From assembly GCF_947179165.1 (NCBI RefSeq), contig NC_077247.1:42328935-42392934 (forward strand): a stretch of DNA of 64,000 nt. Direction: 5' to 3'. Below, piece by piece: positions 1-11,880 of this stretch (position 1 is its first letter; the number at the start of each line of letters is the position of its first letter). Source of the stretch: Solanum dulcamara. Lineage: Eukaryota; Streptophyta; Magnoliopsida; Solanales; Solanaceae. The notes below the pieces were generated by a model. That model saw only the letters and a list, made by a program, of their open reading frames with translations, searched no databases and was not told the origin of the DNA. Both the position numbers and the translations under genes were made by a program.

Positions 1-130
1 AAAGATGATGGTGATTGTCATTTGGTGTCGTCACTAAACATGATTCTTTAGTGTGCATTCTAACTTATTTCTTGGTGTGATTTTAGGCCCCAACACCTAC
101 AATTACCAAAGTAAATATATACCAGAGAAC

Positions 131-402
131 CAGTTGCGGACCCAGGAATTTTATGAAGAGGGTTCAAAAAAAATTAAACACGCTAATCAGAAAAAAATGT
201 GCTTATTCGGATTCGAACCTACGAGCTGAGACAAGCTAAGGCGAAATATTGAACCCCATTTGCCACTGAGCTAGTCCTTTGGCTTATGCTCAGGGGGTTC
301 AATGTTAAATATATACATATAAATTAAAAAAATTATCTTATATATACAGTGTAATTTTTTAACGAAGGGGGACCCCCTGAACTGCACGTGAGTTCGCCCC
401 TG
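131..402. mobile_element. hAT-type MITE with 8-bp target duplication
   Basis: A 272-bp non-autonomous element is flanked by exact 8-bp copies of CAGAGAAC (123-130 and 403-410). Its ends are inverted: CAGTTGCGGAC at the left, and GTTCGCCCCTG, the complement of CAGGGGCGAAC, at the right. An 8-bp duplication with CAGGGGCG-like tips fits the hAT superfamily. It has no coding capacity. It lies left of the last NAP1 exon seen, so probably in a NAP1 intron. Confidence 0.8.
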
Positions 403-715
403 CAGAGAACTGCAAAAAGTTGACTGAATGTACTATTTATGTCAGAGTGATTTCTGCAGGAAGAGAAACTAAAAGGTCTTGCCAGAAAATCTGAATATTG
501 ATTGCCTTCTGTAAGTGTATAACTGAGCTTAGTTACCATTTCAAAGTTCCCTTGAACTTAGTTTTAGGAAAATGCAGTATCAGAGATTCAGCAATGTCTA
601 CTTTATAATCCCCGTAATCATGCAAGTATAAATTAGAATACTTGAATAGCTTGGACTACGTCAGTAAAAGTACATGTTTAAAGCATCATAGCACATCACT
701 TAAAACTGTCCCTTC

Positions 716-938
716 TAGTGACTAATGCTGCTTCTGTATATCAGCATTGATGTAAATTTCCCATGGCAGTGAAAACAGAAAGCGCATCACTTAAAACTGT
801 CCCTTCCTATAGGGATTTTTTATCGGTATATCACAATTGACTACCAGAGAAACTTTCAAACTCCAAATGCGCTTTCTGTTTTCACTGCCATGGGAAATTT
901 ACATCAATGCTGATATACAGAAGCAGCATTAGTCACTA
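716..938. repeat. 72-bp perfect inverted repeat (hairpin)
   Basis: Bases 716-787 are the exact reverse complement of 867-938, separated by a 79-bp loop. A shorter direct repeat (CATCACTTAAAACTGTCCCT) occurs near 694 and again near 785. The transcript of either strand could fold into a 72-bp duplex. No terminal duplication was seen. It probably lies in a NAP1 intron, downstream of the exon at 1436-1578. Confidence 0.9.
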
Positions 939-1435
939 ACTTTTTTTTTTCTAATTTTGACAAGCCTTTTCTTCAATTTCAAGTTGTGTCACAGATCTGA
1001 TCTCTCGCAATCAATGACGCTTTTTACTGCATAGAAAGTTAAAGCATTTCTTTTCCTATAAGATCACTTATATGGTAAGCCTCAAACCCACCCCCACCTC
1101 AAAACTCAATTACCAAGAGCCCCAACAGTGGATTCTTTTTGAATCTGAAAATAGTGGATTTTTCTACTTTGCTCCCTTGGTAGCTCGAACCAGCAAACTC
1201 ATGGTTGGAGGTAGAGGACCTTCCCGCTAGGCTATCCTTCCTTATCTTTCCTACAACATCACTTGCTTTTTCACATACCTAGTCCACTGTTTTGCTTAAT
1301 CCAGACAATCAAAGTCATGTCGCTTGTTTATAAAGTTCAGGCATATTCACTATTTAAGCAATATTATAAATTGCACTTAACAATAAAAAGCATAAGACAA
1401 ACCTATTGTTTTAGTATCCAATCACAACTCAGTAC

Positions 1436-4400
1436 CTTATCATTTTTTCAACCTGTTTGGCTACACTATACTCTAGATCCGCTTCTTTTTGTTTCGTCCG
1501 TCCAGATTTTGCCATCTTCTTTGACTCCAGTATCCGTGGTAAGACGTATAACTGATAATCCTCATGAAGCAATATATACTGAGGTTTAACCATGCAATTA
1601 TGTTAAATCAGTCCAGATGAAAGCATGTTTACACTACTGACATAGATAACCAGCAACTCTGCAAATAACCCACCTCATCCCTGAACAGAGGAAGGACTAG
1701 ATTTTCCTTGAGTACAATCTGCAAGGAATAAAACAAAATAAAGGTTAAGACACTTACTAGCTAGGTTTAATTATGGATAACATGCAACCGCCTTCAAAAT
1801 GTCAAAGAAAAGACCACACTGATCAGAAGCAGACAGCTAGTTGCTTATGCATGAGTAAGGTAATAGATATAAGACATAACACTGCAAAAATACATTTACC
1901 AGCTCATAAGCATTGGCCAATACATATGGGACAGCATTTACCCAAAAGCCAAAATCAATATTGCAACAATGCAGCAGATTAATGCACCATTTAAGTTCTT
2001 CATTTTTTATTTAAAATACATCACCAGTTTTAAAAAAATATGGTTAAATCCTTCAAGAGACGCAACATCTTGTCCATATCTTAGCTAGAAAATGCACTCT
2101 TTTCTTTATTATGTTCTTTGATATTATCAGCAGTCTGAGCTTCAACAGGTACATACAAAACATAAAACAGTTGTCTTTGGAAGGTACCGAGGCAATATCG
2201 ATGCTGGTGACCCTGAGAAGCTCATCAGGACAGACAAGATAACCAAATAACACCCATTCCCGATATGATGTAACATTTGCTAGGTCTTGGGCTCTCTGCA
2301 AATAAGAAAAGGATCACAAAATGTGAATGGAACTGTGAAATCTGCACATCATTTCTACAAAAAAAAATGTTCTGAGTGTCATATATGTTCATGAGACAAC
2401 AAGTTGCAGTGTCTGAATATAAAGTGATAGAAGATACCCACCATTGGATGAGCTGAATTTGTCAGTATATCAGGGTATCGGGGATGGAAAGGACTTAAGA
2501 AACCCTCATTCCTCAGCTTTCGTGTGTCAGTTGATAAGAATATAATGGGACCAACAGCCTCTAAAACCTGAAAAGAACAAAAAGACCTTCAGAGCGAGAC
2601 CTCAGATAAAGTTAGTGCTTACTATTCATGCTTGAGGCAAGTGAAGTTCAATAGGGAGACTTTAATGAACCTGTAGTATGTAACCAAAATTTAATGCAAA
2701 CATCATTTGTAACAACAAAAATTCATAGAAATAATTAAGTGCAGCACCATTCCCCTTAATTTAGTAGAGCGCTAAATTATTTATTTAGGGAACGAAACGA
2801 TGTAGTATGAATAAGGGTGAGGAATAATCTTTAGCAATTAGATGATTGATGTGGATAAGAAGCTTCAAAGAAATGAGCAAAAAGACAATTGTAAGCTGGG
2901 ATTTTGTCTTCTGTTAATTAGTAAGAGTTCATTGGCTGAGATCTGGTTTAGTTTTCCTGTAACTGAAAATTGGAAGATTTTGTGTTCCACTTATTCTTGT
3001 TTAATTAATTTTTGACTGGATTTCATCCCATGGTAGTTAATTACAAGAAGCCGTTACAAAGGTTCTTTTTTCTTTTGTATCCCATAAATGAGCAGTAGTA
3101 CCGCAAGTTAGACACAAGAAATCCTTTGACATTGTAAATGAACAATTTAACTTCTACAAGATTGTGGTATTCAGGATTAAAGACCTCTCCAATACGAGGG
3201 CTGACAAAATTAAGGTCTTCATGCAGACCCTTCAAGGGTGGATCGTAGGAATCAACAAACTGGATTAACCTGGAAAAGGAAAACAAGAAGGAAATCAGCG
3301 GAACTTCTTATATTTCTTTTTTACATATAATCACTTCCATTCAGAGTACAGTGGTTAGCATATACAAAAATATAGAATGTCTCGTCATAATTGAATATAG
3401 GGAACTGACAAAAATTATCAGGTTATCTATGTCATGTACAACATTTAAGTTACACCATAAATACAATGTCGACAAGCATATGTCAATCCGTGTAGAGGCT
3501 TTTCACTTCCTTTAAAGAATCTCTTGTTGGTTTTCTCCATTTAACCCATAAAACACATAAAGGTATGGCAATCCAGATCTTTTTTCCCTCTCTTTTTTGT
3601 GAGGGGATTGGTTGATGTGAAATAACATTTCAGATTTTTCAGATGTTCCTTTGTGCTTTTCAGCACTTCCAACTAAAAATGTTTCTCTCAGAATTGTAGG
3701 CATCACCTTTTTGAGCCCCAAAAAGATTTAAAACATGCACTACATCTCTGTTGTCAAAGCACAATGCAAAAACAAATGGTTAACAATTTCCAATTGCTTT
3801 TCACACATAGCATATGTTACAACTAAGAAAACTCCTTCCATCAAGTTATATTTAGGCATGCTTCATGAAGGGCAGTCCACCCAAAATATGCAACTCTAGA
3901 AGGGACTTCAGTTTTCGTAGCATTTGCCATGAATAACAATGTAACTTTACTGTCATCTCGGAGAGCATTCTGTAGCCATATTTCACAGTATACATTCCTA
4001 AAGCTTCCACTGTGCCATCTCTATGTCTGCCCCATCTCCTACCCATTCCTTCTCACCCAACTTGCTAATTAGTAGGATCAGACGATCTATGTTCCCAATC
4101 CACCAGCTCTGAAGTTGACATTCCAGTTGCTATTTCGGCACTGGGTGGGTGAATTTTGTGCAAACTGAAAAGACTGAAAGTTCCTCCCTCAGAGGTGTAT
4201 GCCCAATCCTTGCATCCTACCAGAATCCAACACTCCGACTAGCTCCCAATCCCTAGTCCCAATCCCATAAAATGTTCGGAACTCAACTCATAAATTTCTG
4301 ATATGTTTCCATGAACCAAATGAGGATATAATGGAGACTTACTGCGCACAAGCATCGTGTTCTTAATTGTACCTCCACAGCCAATGCAGAAGCGCCTCAA

Positions 4401-7400
4401 GCTCCTCAAACCTGGGCACCTCTTCCATCCTTTAATATCCAGTGGGTCTTTCCCAAAAGCGTGGCAGATATGTCAACTAGTTGCCGAACAAGTAAGCGTG
4501 GAGCTAGTAAAAGATTGTTGTGGAGACATCACCCTTCAGTGCATTTTGGTTTCATATGATATGTATTGTCTGCTTTGTCCCAACAAACCTCACAAAATTG
4601 TTCCATGGAATTATCACATCGAGTCAAAACACATGCGCACCATTTGAGCTTATGCTGTCTCATACAGCACTACTCTCCTCTCTCTTCCAATGTTGGATTT
4701 GCCTAAGGTGTTTTATGCACCCCTTTTTCAGAAGCTAGCACTCTGTACGTCATTCTCTTTAACCTGCTCTCTTAAGCACTCCCTTTTTCCTGGTCGTCAC
4801 ATGGAACCACATTAGGGACTCAGCATCCTCGTTGAGGGTAACCCCACCATCATACTGCAGGGGTTCGGCTCCGATACCATATTTGTCGCAGCCCAATCCC
4901 ATAGCACATTTTGTCTTTGGCCCAACAAACCACGAGGATTTGTCTCTTGAACTACGCCACATCAAGTCCAAAACCCGTGTACCATGTGACTTGTGATATT
5001 CTTATATAAGACTTCACTTTCCCCTCCCTTACCAATATGAGATTTGCCTAAGGAGATTTGCCTAAGGTGGCATATACACCCCCTTCTTCAAAAGCTTGCT
5101 AACCTACAAGCCTGTCAATCCTTCTCCTTAATCAAACCTCATCAGACTGCCCTCCGTCATGGGCGTCACACAAACCTGCCATCATGATAAACTTCTAGAT
5201 CTGATCACGGCATCATGCTTTCTCAAGGGGCGACATAATTTCCCGGAGCCCTCTGACGCCAACATGAGAAACTACAGCCCACCAAGACATTACCATATAT
5301 CATAAAGCTAGATGTATCTTATTCTTCTTTCCACCAGCTAAATCACCATTCCAAACTTTTGATATTATGATAAATTAATTAAAAATACTGTTTTCTGGAA
5401 AAGATGAGTACTCCTTTGTCCTTCCATCACGGGCTATTTACCAGAAAAACAAGGCTTTACTAAATGGATCAAATATATGTTAGAAAAGAAGAGGTTCCAA
5501 ATATTAATGGAACATCTTACTTCATAAAAAAAATAAAAATAAAAGAAGAGGATCTACAAAATTTGGCTCGCTGTATCCACCCTCAATTGCTCAAAGTAAA
5601 TGGAAAGTCATCGTTGGAAAGAGTCTCGCCATAAAGACTAAACTTTCCATTGCAGTTATCAAGTATAACTCATTGACTTCACATGGTTGATGTCCTAACT
5701 TAAAAGAACCCCATAGATGATACTGATAACCAAGTTATAAGAGCCACCTTTTCGTCAGGGAAGACATTTGTGTAACATCTAGCGGCTCCTTCCATTTCTA
5801 CTAACCATGACAACTTGTCCAAACAACTTCACGTTGTACATCATGTGGGGAAAATGGTGACATTGAAAAGAATAAGCAGTATATCAAAATGTAAACTATA
5901 TATTAGATTCATGTAACACAAATTACTTTAAGGGGTCAAAGAAAGAGAAATCTGAAGTTGGTTAAATTGAAGCTTAAGACCCCAATTACTCGCCATGTAA
6001 CACAATTACTTTAAGGGGTCAAAGAAACAGAAATTTTGAAGTTATTTAAACTGAAGCTAAAGAGCCTAATTCCTCGCGATGTAACACAAATAATTTACGG
6101 GTCAAAGAAAGAGAAATAACGAAGTTATTAAAATGAAGCTAAAGATACCAATCCCACCCCACACACACAAAAGGAGAAAGAAAAAAATTAAGAGAAATGA
6201 GAATAACCGTATATCAGAAGTCTGACCTGTGATAGAAATCGCAGTCCCTATCATTTCTTGCCATGGCATGAAGCAAATTGTATGTTTGCAACATCATTTT
6301 CCTTGGTATCTGTGGTGGACGATAAAGAGAAGAACAGTTTACGAAGGCATTATACACTATATATAACACGGCATAATAGTGTCAACTCAACAATATAAAG
6401 AGCAGAAAATAATAGATAGAGAATTGTTTGTGTACTTGCCTTTTCTGAAAATATATTTACACGAACAAAAGCACAAAAAAGGTCCATAAATGCATGCAGT
6501 ATGAGAGAGTTCTGGTGAGGCTGCAGCAAAAGAAACATTTAAATATATCACATACGATATCGTTATAAGAAGATTCAGCATTACCTATTAGTCAAGACAG
6601 AAATTATTTAGGCTATAACAGTCCTTTTTTATTTGAAAAGAGTAAGTTAAGCTATAAAATTCCTCTCTTGTGCTGAATCAAAGACCAACATTGTTTGTGA
6701 TAACAAACTTTAGTTGGAGATAAAAAGCTGATATCATCACTCACCAACAAGGTAATCACTGTACTGCTTAGATCCAATATTAGACGCAAGGCGTGTTCTC
6801 GAAATGCCATCAGGTCAAGAAGCAGCTGATCAAGACGAGTAAGTTTGATTAAGTGCATATACTTTGATAACGATATAATCCTTTTTTCAATAAACAAGTA
6901 CCAAAACTATGGTAGAAGAAAACACCAAAAACGTGATAACCTAGAACATTTGTGCACCTAATCTCAAAATTGATAATAAAATTTGACCCTTAACACTATC
7001 TTTTCTTGTATTTGATCTCTCAACACTTTTGGCTTCATAGTTATGATGCATCCCAAGCCTTTCATCACTTAAGCAATTTTAGAAGTAGAAGAGCAAGATA
7101 TATTACTACTGGTAAATTGACACACCAATATACCTCTCCCACTCCCTTTTTACACTATTATTTTCATGCAAGTATCAGTTACAAACTTATTATGAATTAT
7201 GCAAGATGAACAAGGGCTGGTAAGTCGGTCATCCACTGGTTAATGGAAAAGCAATTCTGTTGAAATCAACTCTTTTCCCTGAGAAATGTAGGTCACTAAT
7301 GGCTCCTTACTATGTCTAACCAATACTTCTTGAAAACAAATAGAACATCTTAATGCTGCTCAAAAACTATTCGCTAGAAAGTACCTGGCATTTACTATAT

Positions 7401-8248
7401 GTACATTAAACTGTCCTTGTTATTTAATCATAGTTGAATGTCGTTCTTAACTTATCCTATCAGATAACTAAAATATACCTTAAGATTCAGTCCTAACCAA
7501 ATAAATTTGATGCTTCAGAAATACTTTAATACGTTTTGTAGTTTTAGTATCATCGGAAAAAATGCAGCTACACTGCCTCAAAAAGCATCATATGAAGCAC
7601 TAGAATATGGAGAGGAAAGAAAGAAGAAGAAAAAGAGCCAAGCCAACTTACTTGAATCCATGGTTCCAAGCTTTGCAGATGGACTTCAGCACCATCATTC
7701 ATGGCATCCAAAGCAAATTTGTCAATCTACAGTAACATTCACGGCATATATCACACAAACAAAAGAATATACTTTCCATCAGGAAAAAACAAACTGCAAT
7801 CTATAAAAAGAGGGTAATATTTTCTTACTCTTTCTAATTGTAACTTGCTGTGGTGCTCCGGAAACTTCTTTGATAGTAAAATACAGATTTTTGGATGATT
7901 TGGAAACACACCAGACTTCCAAAATGCTTCAGAGAATGCATGTCCAGTGACATCAGGATAATCTAATATCTGATTAAACCTATACATTTTTGCCATCAGC
8001 CCTTCAGCTACTTGAGTGAGTTGGTTTACCCATTGCATGTTCAAGCCTTTATTAGTTGACCCGCTAGAGCTATGGGCACTACCGTCAGAGCTACCATTTC
8101 TAGAAGCCTTAGGACCTATTGTTGAAGAAATATCAGGACCCAAGTACTCAGTCCACCTAGATGGTCCTTCCCATTCTCTTGAGCGCACTGCAGTTGGCGA
8201 TGTCGACAACACATCTTCTGCTTGAAACTGCTGCCTCGGTTTAGTCAT
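1436..8248 (-). CDS. NAP1: NAP1 (SCAR/WAVE complex subunit), 5' part of gene
   Basis: This is the plant Nck-associated protein 1 homologue (Arabidopsis NAP1/GNARLED, At2g35110), a large subunit of the SCAR/WAVE complex that activates ARP2/3 actin nucleation in trichome and pavement-cell shaping. Ten coding exons are seen: 7829-8248, 7652-7726, 6745-6825, 6440-6520, 6227-6309, 3185-3269, 2442-2567, 2188-2295, 1674-1718 and 1436-1578. Codon phases join without a break, giving about 415 residues. The family is about 1,400 aa, so roughly the last 1,000 residues lie beyond the left edge. Conserved blocks include REWEGPSRWTEYLGP, HAFSEAFWKSGVFPNHP, LLLDLMAFREHALRLILDL, VDSYDPPLKGLHEDLNFV and RAQDLANVTSYREWV. 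The start is the ATG at 8248; the same frame is open upstream to a TTG only. The intron after exon 4 begins with GC, not GT. The exon after 1436 was not found in the remaining 1.4 kb. Confidence 0.93.
4559..5110 (-). mobile_element. TRIM-like miniature LTR retrotransposon in NAP1 intron
   Basis: Two diverged direct repeats of about 220-230 bp (about 4559-4778 and 4881-5110) flank a 102-bp interior. Read on the minus strand, the right repeat is followed by a primer-binding-like site (complement of 4867-4879, TGGTATCGGAGCC, resembling the initiator-Met-tRNA site). The interior ends in a purine tract (AAAAAGGGAG) just before the TG of the second repeat. Shared LTR text includes CACCTTAGGCAAATC and GGTTTGTTGGG. 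There is no coding interior. The right boundary is approximate. Confidence 0.6.
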
Positions 8249-9571
8249 TGTGGGCACCAAAGAAAACCCTCACCCCAAGTAAAGCTCTTTTTACTGCATA
8301 AAAGACAGAAATTTTCATTTCATAAATTCTCACCTGAAACTCCAGATTCTAATTTAAACCACTACCAATCAGTTCAAGAATCCCACATGATAACCACTGG
8401 AATCAGCAAAAAAAAAAAACAAATCCTTCCCAACATCAGCATTTCTCCTCCAATGCAACTATACAGCTAAAATATCTGTAATGCTCAAATTACTTTTACA
8501 AAGAAAAAATTAACTGCAAGTATCATCAAGAAAATACATCAACTTAAGTACAAAACGAAACCTAAAGCTTCAAAAAAAGATGAAATAGTCCAACAAGAAA
8601 ACACGGATTAGGGTAGAAGGTTAGTAGGTAGCCGTGTGTAGTCTTGTTAACCATCCATACTCGTAGTTGTAGTATTGCTCCTGTTGTTTCTTGTACGTCG
8701 ACTATCATACTATTTTGTTGTAGTTATTATCATGTTACTATCTGTTGTTTTTGTTACAACTAATATTTCTTGTACTTGTGTTATTTCTTTTTCTGGACTT
8801 CTTTGGACTGTCTATCGGAAATAACCTTTCTACCTTTGGGGTAGAGGTACGCTACACTCTACCCTCCCCAAAACCCACAAAGTGAGATTAAAGTGGGTAT
8901 GTTGTTGGTCCAACAAGAAAACAAGGATATAAGTACCAGAATCAAAAAGGATTTAACTAGAGACAACTGGAGCTGAAACATGCAGCTATCATTTCTCCTC
9001 AAATGTACCAAATACAACCAAACCTCCTATGATAACTTTGACCAAGTATACAAACAAAGTGCAAGAGCCAAACCTAAACATCAATAATTGAACGGGTCGA
9101 AAAAATAACACAGAGAAAAAGTACCAGAGTCAAAAGGGAATTTAGATAGAAACCATCAAACTCAGAATAATGGCAGCAAAGCAGTTCTACATAACTGCAC
9201 CAACTAAAGCTAAATGTCTTCAATTTTCAACTTAATTCTGATCATAAGCATGAATACCCAATAACAATTTTGCCCATAAAAGATAAATGCACCAACTCAA
9301 GAATTACAAAAAAAATAAAATAAAAGGGTCAGCAAAAATACAAAAAACTAAGAGAAAAATGTACCAGAATGAAAAAGGGATTTTTGATTTAACAAGAAAC
9401 CATGAAGCAGATGAAATGGGGCACAAGATTCAACAACTTACAAATTCAGATCTGGGTAACACTCAACATAAACATAAGGGGCACTTTGAAAGGGGGTTTA
9501 AGAGAGAGAGTAGTAATTATAGTAATGGAGACTAGAGAAACTCTAGAGTTGCTGGCTATGGTGGTTATATA
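8249..9571 (-). promoter_or_regulatory. NAP1 5' UTR with leader intron and TATA box
   Basis: On the minus strand a TATATAA box lies at 9565-9571, which would place transcription start near 9535-9540. A leader exon of about 9442-9537 ends in a strong donor (TTT|GTAAGT). An acceptor (ATGCAG) at 8294-8299 would leave 8249-8293 as the rest of the leader, so the 5' UTR intron would be about 1.15 kb. It carries an RTE-LINE tail insertion. Splice sites and TATA are seen; the start site and use of this intron are inferred. Confidence 0.5.
8604..8907 (+). mobile_element. RTE-type LINE 3' end, 5'-truncated, with 16-bp TSD
   Basis: A 304-bp insertion is flanked by exact 16-bp copies of GTCCAACAAGAAAACA (8588-8603 and 8908-8923). 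It ends in GGGTATGTTGTTG and carries the CGCTACACTCTACCCTCCCC block that I recognise from 3' tails of Solanaceae RTE-clade LINEs. Only the 3' untranslated tail was inserted. It sits in the presumed NAP1 leader intron, in opposite orientation to the gene. Confidence 0.85.
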
Positions 9572-11496
9572 AAAGACAAATAAAGAAAAAAAGGACACTC
9601 TTCTTTTCAAGTCAATTTCCTTTCTGTTTTTGAGACGAAAACAAAGAAACCACCTTAGCACGATCTTAATCATATTCTTGCAATTTTATTTTTTCTCAAA
9701 TTATTTTTCTCTCTCTGCCTTCTTATTATCTAAAGATTAACGACCCGTTTGGTTAGGGGTGGACGTTCGCTATTTGATTTGAAATTTTTAAATTTTGGTT
9801 CGATAATTGATAGTTAAAAATAAATATTAAAATATTAAATTATTATATTTTAATTTGATAATTTGAATTATTCGGTTATACCTTATTGAAGTTGTAACCA
9901 ATTGTATTACAAAGTTAATATTGTTGCTTCAATTATTTTTATTTTTTAATGTGGAGGCACGATATAATAGAAGATTAACAAGTAAGAAAACATGAAGAAA
10001 ATCAAATTGACACAACTAAAAGGTATATGTAGTTAGGTTATTTATGTTTAGTCTTTAATTTTCTCTTTGGATTTGTAATAATGAGTAAAGGGCATGTTGA
10101 TATATGCCCTTCATTAAATAAATAATTTGGTATTAAAAAATTATTGAATAACAAATAAATTAATGTCTCGTACCATACTCAAATCTGAATACCGTAATTC
10201 TAAAATTTTACTCCCAAATGCAGTATCAAATATCGAATTATTGAATATCAAATTATTGAAATTTTTAATTTGATTTGATAATTCGATTTTTAATATTTTA
10301 TGCCTTTTTTTTTTGAAGAATTTTTTTGTCAAATATTTCTTTGGCTATTGAAATTAACTAATATTTGAGAACTAGTTTTCAATTCCAAAAAATTGCTGTA
10401 AACCTGTTTTTTGGCAAAGTTATACTGTTGTTTTTTTAAAAAAAAAAGAGTAAAACTTACCCTAAATTTTATATTTTATATTTTTTTAAAAAACAACTAT
10501 TACTGAAGATTTGTTTGCTTGATTTGTCTAATTTTTCCTTTGAATTTGTAAAACCTTGTTAATGTAATAGGTCTCTCTCATCTCCTACATTGAATAATGT
10601 ATAAAATTTTCTTCAAAATTGTAAATCATTATTGATATACGAGGTTCCTCATCTCCTACGTATAATTGTTATGTTTATTTTTTTATGTTAATGAATCTTC
10701 GTAACTAATTGTAATTTGAAGAATTGCAATAGCTAGTAATTGTGTTATTAACAATTTTTATTAAAATATTGTGTTATTTTTTAGAATACTATATTATCTA
10801 GTTAGTTATAAAAAATGATAATTTCGTGTGAAACTTTTATGTAGAATTACGATTTGTAATAATGATAATGAACATAATCAATGAAGGTTCTTCACAATTT
10901 GTGATTAGCAAGTATGTTTGTTCGGTATGATTAAGTACTTTTTTATAGTTTTTAGAACTATTGGTATAAGTCATGTTTCATGATTTATTTATTTACTTTT
11001 AAAAAAAAGGAAAATTTTATTTTTAAAATTCAATCCAAACTCGACCGAAATCTGATATTTAAAAAATATTTGGGCTATAGTACAGAAAGGATGGTATAAT
11101 TATCATTATTTTTTCTTTTTTCTGTGTATAGCTTTATCATTTTCTTTACATAACTTGAAGCTAAATTTAAAGATTTTTCTAGAACATTAATAAGATGTTT
11201 TTTTACTATGTTTTGAATATTTACGTTAATACATTTCACTCTTTTTTCGACCATAAATTCCACTCTTTTGAAGTGGCAATATTTAGTAGTCTTATGCACT
11301 GTGAGATGTCACAAAGAAAAAATCATGTGATTACTAGCAAAATGGAGGGGGAAAAAATAAGTATCTTGAAGTAATGCATGCATCGTTAATGTGTTGATAT
11401 TTTTTTAATGATAAAATGCATTGCAACAATGTTTTTTGAAGCACTTTAATTGAGTATTTCTAATAATTATATTAAGCGTTTGCAGTAAAAAAATTT
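9572..11496. other. AT-rich spacer upstream of NAP1, no gene
   Basis: No supportable gene. 9757-10310 contains AT-rich, partly self-complementary text (TTTGATTTGATAATTCGATT and its variants) that resembles a decayed MITE, without clear ends. The rest is low-complexity AT sequence with scattered stops. Confidence 0.5.
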
Positions 11497-11880
11497 GTGA
11501 AAAAAGCGACACAATATGGATGGAGGAAGATCTATGTCCTCTCTGATGCAAAAGGTGTGGTAGATGTATTGAAGAAAAATGCGAAGACTACTTGGGACAT
11601 TGATGTAATTTGGGAAGACATTTGGAATATGTCTGCATATTTAGAGCATATAGTGTTTGTACATATTCCTAGAAAGTTTAATGTCGTAGCTCGTAATGTA
11701 GCTAAGTTTTCAATTTCTTTGTTGTCTGAATTTTCTAGAAAGTTTAACGTCGTACTTCATAATATAGCTAAGTTTTCAATTTCTTTGTTGTCTGAATTTT
11801 CGTGGAAAAGACTATTCCCAAGTTGGATTGTAAGTGATGCTGAACGATCTTTTAGACATAGTATGTCCATAATTAATTAA
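11497..11880 (+). pseudogene. RNase H-like (RVT_3) relic with internal 66-bp duplication
   Basis: A 127-aa open frame resembles the C-terminal half of the RNase H-like domain of plant non-LTR elements and related orphan proteins: a YVLSDAKGVVDVLKK strand-helix segment, then VHIPRKFNVVARNVAKFS. The N-terminal catalytic part is absent. A 66-bp segment is tandemly duplicated (11671-11736 and 11737-11802), so RKFNVV..N.AKFSISLLSEFS appears twice. The start ATG has no supporting context. Best read as a decayed retroelement or gene fragment, not a working gene. Confidence 0.55.

Noticed and set aside
4357..4971. Several short open frames read as possible genes
   Set aside because: They lie in the TRIM-like repeat in a NAP1 intron and encode nothing recognisable.
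7507..7806. 99-aa plus-strand open frame
   Set aside because: It overlaps NAP1 coding exon 2 in antisense and has no recognisable protein.
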